Shown: positions 50,560-62,551 of the stretch, in pieces | Position numbering within the stretch: position 1 is the stretch's first letter | Layout of the letters: every line of letters starts with the position of its first letter | Assembly (NCBI GenBank): GCA_026724425.1 | Contig: JAIUCV010000002.1 | Coordinates: 7,445,001 to 7,509,000 of the forward strand | From: Erythrophleum ivorense | Taxonomy: Eukaryota > Streptophyta > Magnoliopsida > Fabales > Fabaceae | Length of the DNA: 64,000 nt | Direction of reading: 5' to 3' | Position numbers and translations under genes: made by a program | The notes under the pieces: generated by a model | Told to the model about the DNA's origin: nothing | Databases searched by the model: none | The model's input: the letters and a program-made list of their open reading frames with translations, nothing else

Positions 50560-53500
50560 GAAAACCCAAAGGCCTCAATTTAATTTCCCGCTGAAGAATA
50601 AACCCACAAAACACAATTCACCAACCCTTTCTCTGCCTTCAACTAAGAAAATTTAAATGCCATACATAAACATAAAATGCTTCTTCCTTTTTTGTTCAAA
50701 ATTCTAGCATGCATCATATTAGGCAGTTCTAGACTGCTTTTTTTTTTTTTTCTGAATCATGAAAACAGATTAAGGAATGCTTAATATGTGCGTTGTAAGT
50801 CATTAAAGTAAATTCTGTAATCATTCTCATCCTTCATTCGTCAGGCACCAGACAGTTCACATCAAAACAAGACCAAACAAACCAAATAATACGGGCAATT
50901 TTCTTTTTCTTTATAAATCTTGAAAGCAAATATAAAGAATAGAATGTCTAGTAGAAGCATTCAAATTTCAAGTTTCTTTAACTATACGCACACTTCATTC
51001 ATCAAGCATCAAATAGTACACACCAGGACTAAATAAGCTAAACATAATTACCGGGTAGCGTCTGTGGTGGGTACTTGCAAAGTTTATCGAGATTCAGGAA
51101 GAAGGTAGAACAGCGGATGGAAGAAACCCGGTAGCCCAAAAGACAACCAGGAGCCAGGAGCCGGACAAGAAAGGAACCAGTAAGAAATCAGGGTACCTAG
51201 TATCTCGTACAATTTGAAAACACCCAACACTGCAACTACGACACCCTTTACAATTTCAAATTTCCCGAAATCGAGAGGGTGTGGATGTATCAGTGCCATA
51301 CTGCAATTTTATGACGCGGCAAAAATTATTAAAACATTGTAATTTTTCAAAGGAATCTCGATTTTTTTTTGGGTTAAAAAATGTATAGTTTAATATGTTA
51401 AATTAAAAATATTTAAAATTTTGAAATTACTTTAAAAACTTTAAATCTAAAAATTTTAATTTAAAATTTTGAATTATAATTTTTTATGGAATTAAAATTT
51501 TTAATTTAATAATTTTAAAATTTGAGGTCTATCATTATAAATACTTTTAATTTAGTCCTAAGTTATAATTTTATCCAAAAAAAAAAGTGATCTGTCGTCC
51601 ACTCACTTAAGGAAAGCTTTTTGATTTTTTTCTTAATTTGGTTAAATAAGGAAAGCCTCCAAAAAAGTTCTAGCTCTTTTATATCTCAATTAAAGATTGG
51701 GCCTTTTGTAGTCTGCATCAACGGAAATGCCTCATGTCAAGAGCACAGCCCGGCCCGATATGGTATTAGTAGACACAAATTTCACACAATTACCAGCAAA
51801 AATTAAAATGTTTGGTAATTGAATTAAAATCAAAAGCGAATCCAATAAACACAAAATAAATTCAGTGAAAAAATATATCTTTTTTATAGTTATAGAAATG
51901 AATTTGTTTCTATCAACCAAAAAAAAAAAAAAAAAGAAATGTAATTGTAACATATTATATTCATGATATTTACATATAATGCGTTTTTTTAGGGTCGTAA
52001 TCAATATTTGAGTTCACCTGCAGTGCACGATAAAATGTGGGACTTCTCTTTAGTCATAATAACTAACAGTAACTTTTTGTTTTTGTTTTTTTTCTAATAT
52101 TGTTAGACGTGTCGGCTTTATAACAAGATCACTAATTACAAATGAAAGGCCAGACAAATTATAAGTAACTAGCTGTTTGAATATCATCTTCAATTTAAAA
52201 CCAAATACACTAAATAGTTCATTGGATTGAGCAAACAGCCCATCCATCTTCACGGCCAAGAAGATTGAATTCAGCTTATGAGATGCAGTGACGCAGTTCT
52301 GAAAATTAAAGTGCTGTAGTTTTATTTTAATTTTTAACATGAGTGTTAATAGCCATGAAATTAATAACATATACACAATATGATAATTCTCCTAACAATT
52401 TAATCCTTAAATTTATTCCTTTACATGAATAAGTAATGTGCTCATTACATGTCAATCTCTTCATTAAACCAAGTTGTATATTTATATTTTCAGAAATTAA
52501 CTCAATATACAAGTGTAACAAATTACAAACTTTGAAGGACTAATTTCTATATAAGAATAAATTTAAGAACTAAAACATTAAAAAAAGTACATTTTTCAAC
52601 GATCAAATTATGTATTTACTCTAAAATAAAAATTCTATGGTGAATTTTGAATTACCCAAGTCCAAAGGTCCTGTTAATGGTATTGGCAGCAAGAAACTGC
52701 GTGCATTCTTATTGCAACTTTGCAAGATAAATGTATTCAAACAACACATGTAATCCTTGACATTCTAGAATCAGACGAGGGATGACAACTTATTCCGAAG
52801 CTTGAATAATCTTGTAATGTGAGCAATCCATAAACTTCAAGAATAGAAGACAACAATGGATCTCAAACCCATAGTATTAATTGCGTATGACTCACTCATA
52901 GTGCCAAGGACTCAAAAATACTACTTAACATAGCACATAGTGATGTGCAAACTACATTAAAATGTAGGGTACACTTAAAAAAATTTTAAAATTAATTAAT
53001 AATGAGTAATATATATTGAAAACCAAACCTACCTTAAAAAAAAAAAAAAAGGAAAAGCTCATAACAACATGCTAAACATCTAATACTTAAATTATGGAAT
53101 ACATCCATGGATGACAATTTTTGAGTATAAGCTGAGATATCTAAACCAAATCCTTCTCAACAAATGTAACATCGTTATAATGATCATCACCATGCGACCC
53201 TTCAATTTCCTCTTCATCTTCTTAGCTCTCCATTTGTTTATCAACCATATCAAGAGCACCAAAGGAGGGGGATGCCATTACCTTCTTCTCGTGTTTTTGA
53301 TACGGTTAATTGATACTAAATCATTAAATATTGCTTGTCCAAGGTCCGCAAAATCATTTAAACTATAGCCGTTGTTGCCCTATTTATACGCAGCGCCTGT
53401 AGCTCGAGTTATAGCAACCAAAAAAATAGTGGCTATTGCAAAGCTACATGAAAATTGTAAAGCTATATGAATGTTGCAACTTGCAAGGCCACACATGTGA

Positions 53501-55028
53501 GGAAGAGCCAAGATAGCATTGAGCTACAAGCTATAGCCGGCTATTAACAACAATGCTCAAACCATAAACTGTGTTACTGACATTTGCTTCAAGTACAAAG
53601 AAAATTGCCATGAGAGACAAGATGAAAAATTCAATGAAACAAACCACTTCACTCTTTTTTATTTAAGAACTAATGAATGCAAACAGCTCCATGCACAACA
53701 GACTCACTCGACCAACAGTGTCATAGAAATATCATTACTAGTGATAAGCTGCTGTAATAACTCACTTGTTGGAACATTGAATAACAGAGGAAGAGGGCGG
53801 TTATCAAAACACAGATGGTGCTCTACACTCTGCACTTCACATTTCTTGATGCACCATATCCTCTTGCTATATAACCAACCAACATAGTCTAAGCATCTCG
53901 CATTTAATTTCAGCCCGAAACAGTTTCAGAAAAACTCAAGAACAGGAATTTGAATGAATTAAGGCGGACTCCGTAGTTCGGATTGCATTATGGATACGAG
54001 CACTTTGATACATTACAACGTGTATTGCCAAATATGCCCATACTGATTACCGTAGCATTACATTATCCCCCCAACTTTCATTTTTAACAAGGTTTAGAAG
54101 TTTATAAAGCACATCTTCTTTATGGGAAAGAGAGACATGAACTATGAACTAACAATGCAAGGTGGTTGTCCTCTTTTCCGGTAAGCAAACTCAGCAAAGG
54201 GAGCCTCGACTTTTTTGTTTTGGTAATTTAAAAAGAAGGATTTCTGAGTGCGCATTTAGTTAGTTTATGTTACAAATGCCTAAAAGGGCTGAAATATAAA
54301 GAAAGTTATTTAAAAGAAGTTAAATAATCAAGTTTTAGATGAGAAAACAAAATTCACAATGCACTCTTAGCAAAGGATGCAAACGTCCTAATTTTTTTTT
54401 TTCCAAAACAAGCAGATTTAGGAAATGAATTAAATTTAAGTACAATTTTTTATATCTCTCCTAGATTATGATTGTTCAGTAATATTATAACAAGGGTATA
54501 ACTTAATTAAAAAAATATCATTAAATAATCATCATGTTTTAATTAAAAAATTTAATAACAGATATATATACAACTGTATATCAATAATTTTTCCTTAGGA
54601 AAGAATGTTTCCAAATTCGTTTAAACTAGAAAAGTTACCAGCCATGGTCTCGTAAATCTGCATAATTAAGACAAATTAATGACATTGAGCCTCTGCTAAA
54701 CCACTAGCTGAAACAACTTTTGAGACAGATACTAAAGAGTCACTTCAACTTCAAGTATCACGCATGAGGCAGTCAGTGAAGAAAACATCTAAATATTCAC
54801 ATACAATGAGAATAAAACTGGAGAAAATTAACAGTACTTACAAGTTTTCCAGCCGAGCAGCTTCGGCCTTCTTCCGTCTTCAGACCAAAGAAGGCACAGC
54901 TAAGTCAACTCCCATTACATTAACCTCCTAATTAACAATTCAACAACAGTTACAACTAGCACCGAAGTTGCCAGAAGACCAAAATGTGTTTCAATTGCAC
55001 TGAACAAAACTCAAATCTCAAATTCCCC
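50560..55028. other. Intergenic between the PWWP and J-domain genes
   Basis: About 51062-51300 looks like PWWP 5' UTR or promoter: mixed composition, with a 71-codon minus-strand frame without a domain that could be an upstream ORF. About 51360-51560 is AT-rich and partly palindromic. A 53100-53560 stretch has mixed composition without a readable frame. The 3' UTR of the J-domain gene probably extends to about 54850, where a GTAAGT on the minus strand could be a splice donor. No further gene seen. Confidence 0.5.
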
Positions 55029-56015
55029 TCATGCTGGTAAGGGATATTTCCGAGGCCTTCCTCGCTTCCGCTTAGTAAAATCCAATCCTGGAGCAGTCCC
55101 GTTTGAAACAACCGCCGCCGCCCCCCTCCGAGCTGTCGCCCTTGGGGCCGCCGCCGGTTGCCCATTATGCCTACCATTCTCTACCGGTGCAGCCGAGACC
55201 GATGGCATACCATTGAGGGACGCCGTGAGTGGCGCATTCCACTTGCCACCCGAATTTCCAACGAAGAATCCCATTGGAAAGAAACCCCAGCAACAATGAT
55301 AAGCCTCTCGTCCCGGCACAAGAGGTGGCAAAGACGGAATCGAAACCCCATGGAAGGACTTCTCGCAATTCTGGCACCTCAAACAACAATTCTCGTAGAT
55401 CTTAGGGTACTCGTACAAGTAGTAACAGTACGGGCATGTCGTCCAGAAGGTCGGCCTCCGCCGTGGATTCTCATCCGCTTCGTCCTCCCTCTCGGCGTTG
55501 CTATCATTCCTCGGATCAAGACCTTGATTCCGCCCACTGGTCCCAGGCCCACCCTTACGAACCGGCAGTTTGTCTTGTTGAACCCAGCTAGGCACACTCA
55601 AATCGACCCTTGTAAAGAAGCTGAGCTCCTTGTCGAAGTGCGACTTCTTAGCCTGGTCCGCTAGTACGGCCCATGCCTCGGCAACGAGCCTGAAAGCGTG
55701 ATCGGCTAGAGAAAACCTGTTCTTGTCTGGGTGGAGGAGAAGCGCGAGCCGACGATACTGTCTCTTGATGAGATCGAAGTCGCTGGATCGGCGATCCACC
55801 TGAAGAATGGCGTACCAGTCGTGGTGGTTGTTGACGCGTTTATCCGCCGCGAGAAGCACGTCGATGACGGCCAAAATCTGATCTGAACCTTCCAAAAGGG
55901 GGTCGGCTTCCTGGGCTAAAATGGCAAAGTCCCTTGAGCCGCTGAGATCCCGGTTCCGTAAGAGCTTTTCGGCGATCCCAAGCAACCGCTCGGCTTCGAT
56001 TCTGTTTGCGTCCAT
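55029..56015 (-). CDS. J-domain (DnaJ) protein with zinc-ribbon-like cluster and AT-hook
   Basis: Probable Hsp70 co-chaperone of a plant-specific, possibly nuclear, J-protein group. Intronless, 328 residues, starting ATG at 56015. Residues 1-60 form a helical N-terminus (MDANRIEAERLLGIAEKLL). The J domain spans about 66-130, with HYW-like DWYAIL and the essential HPD at 95-97 (LLLHPDKNR). A linker leads to a cysteine cluster, CPYC (194-197) and CLRCQNC (211-217), resembling a zinc ribbon. A Phe/Gly-rich stretch follows, then a basic C-terminus with a canonical AT-hook, KRKRGRPRKYP (about 316-326). Related large plant J-proteins continue into a DUF3444 domain; this one ends at the AT-hook, so it is a short form. 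A fragment-carrying transposon-like element begins 100 bp upstream of the start codon. Confidence 0.92.
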   Translation of the reverse strand: MDANRIEAERLLGIAEKLLRNRDLSGSRDFAILAQEADPLLEGSDQILAVIDVLLAADKRVNNHHDWYAILQVDRRSSDFDLIKRQYRRLALLLHPDKNRFSLADHAFRLVAEAWAVLADQAKKSHFDKELSFFTRVDLSVPSWVQQDKLPVRKGGPGTSGRNQGLDPRNDSNAEREDEADENPRRRPTFWTTCPYCYYLYEYPKIYENCCLRCQNCEKSFHGVSIPSLPPLVPGREAYHCCWGFFPMGFFVGNSGGKWNAPLTASLNGMPSVSAAPVENGRHNGQPAAAPRATARRGAAAVVSNGTAPGLDFTKRKRGRPRKYPLPA

Positions 56016-56114
56016 TTTTATCGACGGGACCGCGTCAAGAGAGATACTGGGGTATCTAAAATTGCAGGGGGAAAGTCTTCTGTGAAAGTAGGACCCTACC
56101 TATGTTTTGTTGGG

Positions 56115-57145
56115 AAGCGGATTCTCTGCACCTCGGGCGTGGGCAGCATGCCATGCTTCTCGGAAGATCTTTACCGTTCACATCATCCAACGTTTGCCAC
56201 AAAGCCACGTTGCCTGTGAGTCTAAACGCATCATTTCGTCCGTCAGTCTAAAACCATTTTCTAAAGCTATTTCTGAAATCATCCATCGCAGCCATTGACG
56301 GCTGGTTTAAAATGAAAATGGAGTTTTAAAATGCATGGATCTTAGAAAGCAATATGCGTAAGAGAATCAACGTACCTGCTCAAAAGGCGGGAGTGTCATT
56401 GAGAGAAGCTTTGAATTGAACAAAGGATGGGTCTGAAGGTGAGGGTGGGGGGATAGGAGCCAACCTCAACTTCTTTAGCTAGGGATGGGGATGAATCCTT
56501 CAGTAAAAGAACGGGAAGTGCTAGCACTGCAATCCCTTTCAAGAATTCCCTTATTGGTGTGTATTGGGAGCAACTTACAAGAATTGGTTCAAAAGGCTCA
56601 GTGGCCGAGGCTCTGAATGCACGGAAAGGTGAGGATTTTAAAGAGGAATAGGATGAACTTGACACAATGGAGGGAACAGGAGCTAATGCAAATGTCGCCA
56701 TGTGAGATAGCTAGCTGTCTTAGTAGGTTGAAGAATGAAGGGTGGGTGATTTTGCGTCACTCCCGCTCTTATCCATATTGTATGATATACTTCATCATTC
56801 ATATTCCCCACCGTCATTGCAAATGAAGAGCATTTGTTATAATGAAATGAAAATTTTTCAAGGTTAATTAGATGGATAAGTATGTACAAAGGATATCAAG
56901 TATATACAAAATATAAACTGGTTCAGTGTTTAGAAATTGGCTTCAGAACCCTGCGCCTGCATTGAGATCATTACTAAGGGATAGTTTAACTGGGTTCAGA
57001 AAATGGCTTCAGAGTGATGGACAAAACGGCGTGTTTAGACTCATAGGCGACGTGACTTCGTGGCAAACGTCAGATGACATGAACGGTGCAGATCTTTCGA
57101 AGAGCATGGCGTGCTGCTCATGCCCAAAGTGCAGAGAATCCGCTT
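56115..57145. mobile_element. Non-autonomous inverted-repeat element carrying a host gene fragment (Pack-TIR type)
   Basis: A 1031-bp element with long terminal inverted repeats: 56115-56263 and, inverted, 56997-57145. Both ends read AAGCGGATTCTCTGCAC inward, and the arms match at about 122 of 149 positions by hand alignment, with most differences being transitions. No transposase is encoded. The interior holds a minus-strand fragment resembling the 5' part of a nuclear gene for a chloroplast lumen protein (56376-56701). Long inverted repeats around a captured gene piece are the hallmark of Pack-MULE-type elements. A clean target duplication is lacking: the flanking 8-mers (56107-56114 and 57146-57153) share only a central GTTGG. 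The superfamily is therefore inferred. Confidence 0.72.
56376..56701 (-). pseudogene. Captured fragment of a PsbP-domain-like thylakoid lumen protein gene
   Basis: On the minus strand, an ATG at 56701 opens a Ser/Ala-rich N-terminus typical of a chloroplast transit peptide (MATFALAPVPSIVSSSSYSS). Then comes REFLKGIAVLALPVLLLKD, a hydrophobic lumen-targeting segment with a Tat-like REFLKG start, and AKEVEVGSY. After a C-run the reading shifts: another frame continues PPSPSDPSFVQFKASLNDTP and then meets TGA. The order transit peptide, thylakoid signal and EVEVG...PSDPSFV...FKA recalls PsbP-domain proteins such as PPD4; this identification is from memory. The fragment is truncated and frameshifted, lies wholly between the inverted repeats, and is not a working gene. 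A GTAAGT after EPIL could be a retained intron donor. Confidence 0.55.
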
Positions 57146-58728
57146 ACGTTGGACTAAGATTCTTTGCTGCGCTGTAATTTTGGCCTGGCAATTTTTTATT
57201 TTTTATTTTATTTTGACTTTTTATTCTAAAAAAAGTAAAATATAAAATTAAAACAGTACACTCTTTTAATTTTTATTAAATAGATAAAAACATATTTTAA
57301 ATTTAAACAATAAAAATATAATGTGATGTTTATTTAGTAAAACTTAAAAAATTTTATCTTATTTTTTATTTCCTTCAGAATAAAAAATATCAAAATAAAA
57401 ACAATAATCAATTAAAATAAAATTAAAAAAAAAAAAGAATGAAAGTCCAAAATTGCCCGCCTCTTTGCGCAGCAGGTTTCCGTTCGCATTTTGCTGGCGT
57501 CCGGATCATCTACTTTTTGGGCGTGGACATAATGAAGTCCAGTGCCCTCCATCCCAGCCGGCAGAGTGATCTACCAATTTTTGGCCCCTTTTTTTTTGGG
57601 TGGATGTGAATCCAAGAAGAGTAAAAGAAGGTTGATAGGGAGATGACACCTTGGCTCATTGCTTTCAAGCACATTCCACTCTACAACAGTACTGAAGCTC
57701 AGTATATGGGTGAAAGCATGCGTGCAGTATTCGAGAGCTGGTTCATTCACTAGAAAGTTGATGTTGTCTTTGCTGACCATGTCACGCTTGTGAAAGACCA
57801 GTATGGTTCTTTACCTTGTTTGTTAACCTTGTTCATTTTTCTGTTCTTGCATTGGCAAACAGATGCATGATAAATTTAGTTGTGATGATGTTAGGTTGAT
57901 AAGGAAGATCCCATAAAGCCTTGGTTTGATATCATGACTACTTGTTTGTTGCACTATTTTCTTATTATGTGTTGAATGCATCTGTCTTGTTTATTGTATC
58001 GATTTTCCAACGTAAACTACAACACAACAAGCGGCACCGGATATCCCATATCAGACAAAGCAGCAGCTGTATACATAATAGCAAGAGATGGAGGAAATCA
58101 ATAAGGTTTTGATGGAAGGTAATTTGATCAATTAAATGCTTAATCTAAGAAAGCAGTAGTTTTGAACGTTGTGAATCACTAATGAACAAATTAAGTCCCG
58201 CATTGTACGCATTGGGATTTGGAAGAGCCACAAGCAACGAAGAAATCCCTCGGGTCAAGTGAACCTGGGGTTTTGTGCTAAATAAGACAAGGCAAAATTT
58301 GTCTTGGAGGTAATTAGAAGAGTTAAAACCCCAGAAGTTAAAATTTGACATATGACTCTGCTAGGGGACTGCAATAACTGGAATGTAAAGTAATTTGGTT
58401 GACAAGATATTCATAAGCCACAAACAGCTTCGCATGTTTTCTGTATCTCACGTTAGGGCCTCGTAATGTAGGATTTGCACTCACATCTAGTCATGGAGTT
58501 TTTTTTCGTGTGTGAACACTTTCTGTCATTACGTCAGAATCATGATGCTTGGGATTCTTCATGCAGGTACCCCACACAGGGAGTAGGGTTCAGACTTCAG
58601 AGGAAGTATTAAAAACGCAGGAGGAGAATCGCAGAAGTTTTCAAAAATGAAGAAGACGAAGTTTCTGTTTTGGAGAACTTACCAAATCTAAAACGCAGAA
58701 GGAGTAATAATTTTGCCTGGATCAATCG

Positions 58729-58751
58729 TATATATATATATATATATATAT
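58729..58751. repeat. (AT)n microsatellite
   Basis: Eleven or so TA dinucleotides followed by a short CT run. Confidence 0.9.
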
Positions 58752-61359
58752 CTCTCTCTAAGGAAGGAAGGAGGAGGACAAGGCGACGTGGCTGCGTATA
58801 TGCGCAAAACGCTCAAATAAAACGCTGCGTCTCAAACACGCTGGCAGGCGTGTCACGCTCAAAACTGGAAGATCGCGCGTGTGGCTCCTCACGGTGCAGT
58901 GTGCAGTGGTATGGAAAAATAAATAAATAAATAGTTTTTTTTTTAATTCAACCCTCCCCTATGTTTTTTTCCCCGGGGGGGGGGGTTTGGAGGAGCTCGG
59001 CATACAGCACCGACGCTTTTGTAAGGATCCATGCTCGAAGATTACGTGGACAGCTTGGATGGAATGCACAGGACCGCATTACGTTCGCATCCGAAAAGGA
59101 GGTGACCCGGACACGTTTTCTTGGCACGCTTCAGATTTGGATTTTTAATAAAATTATTTTTATTTCACTTAATAGTTTTTTATTCAATATTTCACTTAAT
59201 AGTTAATTAATTAAACAATGAACCTTTGGCCAAAAAATTACACATAAATAATCTAATTTATGGAATTTAATAAATCAGCTGTATATATTGATCAAGAATA
59301 AATAAATAAATAATTGTATTATGTGTTTATAAATATATATATATTTATGTAATTAGATATATATTTTTTAAGATAAGTTAAGGGATGAAAATATCATTAA
59401 AAAAATTAAAGAATGATAATAAAATTTAAGCAAAGCTAAAAGACCAAAGTCTACTTTTGCCAACCTTTTGTAAGTTATAGTATTATGAAATAATAATATC
59501 AATTAAATAAGGGCTTCGACATATTTTAGATAATAAAAATTTATAACATTTATAATTAGTAATATGTAAGTTTACAAATATTTTTTAGTGTTACTAAGTG
59601 AATTATTTGAAACCCTAAAGAAAGATAACTTTACCAGAAAATTAAATTAGTGAACATCCATATTCAATCCTTCTAAATCCGTAAAATTCATAGACTCAAT
59701 TCAAATTGACTAGTTGATTTAATTTCACATATCAAATAGAAATTACTTGAAGAGTTTAAACCTAATAGCTATAGTATGAGATCTTGCTCAAATTCAATTG
59801 GATAAAAGTTGTTCACGAAGAAAGTATGAATTACGAAAGAATTGTTTAAAAATAAATTTGTAACTAAATAAACTGCATTTAAACAAAAAATGCTAAGGCA
59901 AATTTCATAAAGACCATTCTTTTATGAAAAAAGAAAACACAATTTGTTTTTTTCTTCAAATGTATCAAATTAAGGTTAAAGATTTTGATCCATTTAAGAT
60001 GAATCAATCAGTTTAACCCACAAATTATGATAAGCCAACCCATGTGGACTGGGATGACTCATTTTAATAGATCTAAGATTTTTTTTATTTGGCTTAGTGA
60101 TTCAAAATTAATATTTTGTTATTTTTAAATTTTATTAATTATTATAATTTTGTTATATATTTTGTAATCTAACAACATTTCTTAAAGCTCATTTAATTTT
60201 TTTTAAGGTTTCTAAACTTCTTTAATTTTATTTTAAAATACTAAACACTTCATTTTATTTTCGTAAAGAAAGCACTCTCTTCTACACCAAAAAAAAAAAA
60301 AAATCCCTCGTTTAATGGTGGATTGTCTGAAAGCTGGAAAAGATTTGCTCCAATTGTGGGGTTACCAATGGCTAGTCTACGAAGGAGCATCAATTAGTGG
60401 TGAATTACGAAGTCTCTGAAAAATTATTGAGGATCATAAAAGCTTCCATTTGCTTCCTCATGACAAATTTACTGTGCCTATTGTGTCATTATTGTTTTTT
60501 GCGAGTCTGCTTATTTATTGGTGTTGAGTTAGCTAAATTTTTTGGGGGAAAAAAACTCATGGGTTAAATTAGGGTATGAGAGGTGTAGAAGTCTTAAGGC
60601 TAATATTTTGAAAAAAAGGTTATAAAGATTTTAAGAGGGTCTATCTATATTAAGAGATTTGGTTATTGAGTTACTTGAAAATAAAAACTCAATGGTTGTA
60701 ATAGACTGTATAAAAGCATATGTTGTTAATCCTTGTTTGCTAGGGCTGCCTCATGATGATCGCGCAATCTTTATACAAACTTCTTTACTCTGTGTTTGAT
60801 GAAAGAACACAAGACCAAATTGACCTGAATCTGTACGAAATCATGGATTGCGATGTGCTCCTCTTTACCTCCTACTATGATTCTTGGATTTCAAAAGCTC
60901 TTATTTAAGTGTATGGTTTGAAAAATATATGAATGAAAGTGATTTTAATTGAATTGAAAATTTACAATCCTACTTGTTTACAGTCACAAAAAGTTCGAAA
61001 TCTTTTGAGAGACAAATGGGACTATATTTTAAATTAAACATATCTATTATATTTCTGAAAAATAGCAATCTAAAATAGGAGGTTCAAATTTTGGGTGAAA
61101 AATCTGCATTACCCAATTCGTCAACTCCTCTTATTGGGTTATATTAGTCTAACAACAACGATAATACTATTACAACAGTACAAAAAACAATTATATAAGA
61201 AAAATTCGTATAATATCCACAATGCTATTGTATGAGCATTCATTATAAAGAAAATATTTAAATTTATCACATAATTGACAATTCTATATTAAAAATTACT
61301 AATTTATTCAATTAATATATATAAGATTATATTATTTTAAAATTATAAAATTTTACTTA

Positions 61360-61383
61360 ATATATATATATATATATATATAT
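61360..61383. repeat. (AT)n microsatellite
   Basis: About 12 AT dinucleotides about 1.2 kb upstream of the MADS-box start codon. Confidence 0.9.
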
Positions 61384-62052
61384 TGTGAGAAACAGGGACG
61401 AAAATGTTTATCCTCGCAATAAAAAATAAAGGGATGAGTAAAAGGCTTCTCTGCCCCACCCCATCCGATGCCCAATCTAATACATAGGGTAATATATGAA
61501 CACGTTGTTTCAGGTATAGTCGTATAGGACGGACAGCTGGTGGTCATGTGACTGGGTGATTAATATTTATTGTAATGAAATGATCGCAGTTCGCAGGGAG
61601 GGGTATGGCTGTCACGTACGGAAAACAGTCGAGAAAAATAGAAAAGAGAGAGATATAATATAATCAAAAGAAAATGAAAAAATAAATTTATATTTCAACA
61701 TAACTAAAAATATTTGTAAAAAATTTAAATTTTAAAATCACTTAAATGATTAAAAAATAAAAAATTAAATTATATAAAAATTATAATTTAAAATTTTAAG
61801 TTAAAATTTTTTTATTTTAGAATTTTTAGAATTATTTAAGATTTAAAATATTTTAATATAAATATCTTTAAAATCCTTGTACGTAATTTTCCCAAATAAA
61901 AGCATATTCCACACTTTTTCTGGTAGGTATTGCCGATGCCTAGGGGCACTCCTGTTCACTTTGCATCTTAACCACTTTTGGCTAGCAAAATGTTGGAAGA
62001 AAACGAAGGGATAATAACTTAATAAGTAGAAAGGTCCCATCCCATTGTTTAG

Positions 62053-62062
62053 CCATAAAAGG
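62053..62062 (+). promoter_or_regulatory. CArG box upstream of the MADS-box gene
   Basis: CCATAAAAGG is a perfect CC(A/T)6GG CArG box, the DNA site of MADS-domain factors, about 490 bp upstream of the start codon. The same AT-rich core could serve as a TATA element, since the presumed 5' UTR starts soon after. Regulation by another MADS protein or by itself is plausible for this clade but is inferred. Confidence 0.55.
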
Positions 62063-62326
62063 GAAGCGTCCTCTTACCTATCTTTGAAAAACTAGCTATC
62101 TGACGAAGGTTTTCTCACCCATCTCTCTCTTCTGTGTGCCCTTTCTCTTAACTGCTAACATCTATTCTTGCTATGATATTTTCTTCCTCTGGTTGTATCA
62201 GTTTCTTTACTCTATTACATTTTTTTTCCTCGTTTTAAATGATCGAGCTAGCTATTGCTGCGAAGTGTTGAGTCAGCGCAGCAGCCAGTAGGATCAAGAA
62301 AACCAAATCAAAACCCAATAATTCAA

Positions 62327-62539
62327 AGTAAGCTCTCATGCTTTGCACGCCACTGAGATTCCACTTTGGTGGTAGGCTTTTCTGGGTTGCATCTTACCCA
62401 GATCTGAAACTCAGTGGTTCATACTAGGGTTTTGTAATTCTATGCTATTTCCAACGTTTTTTTTATTTTTAATTTATATCCATGAGATGATCATGAGAAC
62501 GTGTGAAAGGACAAGGTCGTTTGATCTTGTTTCCTGCAG
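62327..62539 (+). other. Putative 5'-UTR intron of the MADS-box gene
   Basis: A GTAAGC donor after ...ATTCAAA (62327) and a pyrimidine-rich acceptor TTTCCTGCAG ending at 62539 bound a 213-bp intron that ends 12 bases before the start codon. Confidence 0.6.
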
Positions 62540-62551
62540 AAGTGATAAGAT

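Larger units (their letters stand above)
57146..62040. other. Intergenic between the TIR element and the MADS-box gene
   Basis: Mostly AT-rich. Two GC-richer islands, about 57460-57570 and 58590-59120, contain ACGT-type motifs (for example GCCACG-like cores) but no readable coding exons. (AT)n tracts lie at 58729-58751 and 61360-61383, and an 11-nt G-run at 58975-58985. About 61690-61870 is AT-rich and palindromic. No gene supportable. Confidence 0.5.

Noticed and set aside
51084..51299. 71-codon minus-strand ATG frame upstream of the PWWP gene
   Set aside because: No domain; more likely 5' UTR or promoter of the PWWP gene, at most an upstream ORF.
53111..53560. Mixed-composition stretch suspected to be a hAT transposase relic
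   Set aside because: Only short disconnected frames without a convincing transposase motif could be read.
55158..55664. 168-codon plus-strand frame
   Set aside because: It lies wholly opposite the J-domain coding sequence and has no domain of its own.
56926..57177. 83-codon plus-strand frame
   Set aside because: It falls largely in the right inverted repeat of the TIR element and has no family motif.
60300..60910. GC-richer patch upstream of the MADS gene suspected to be a gene relic
   Set aside because: All frames are interrupted and no protein family could be recognised.
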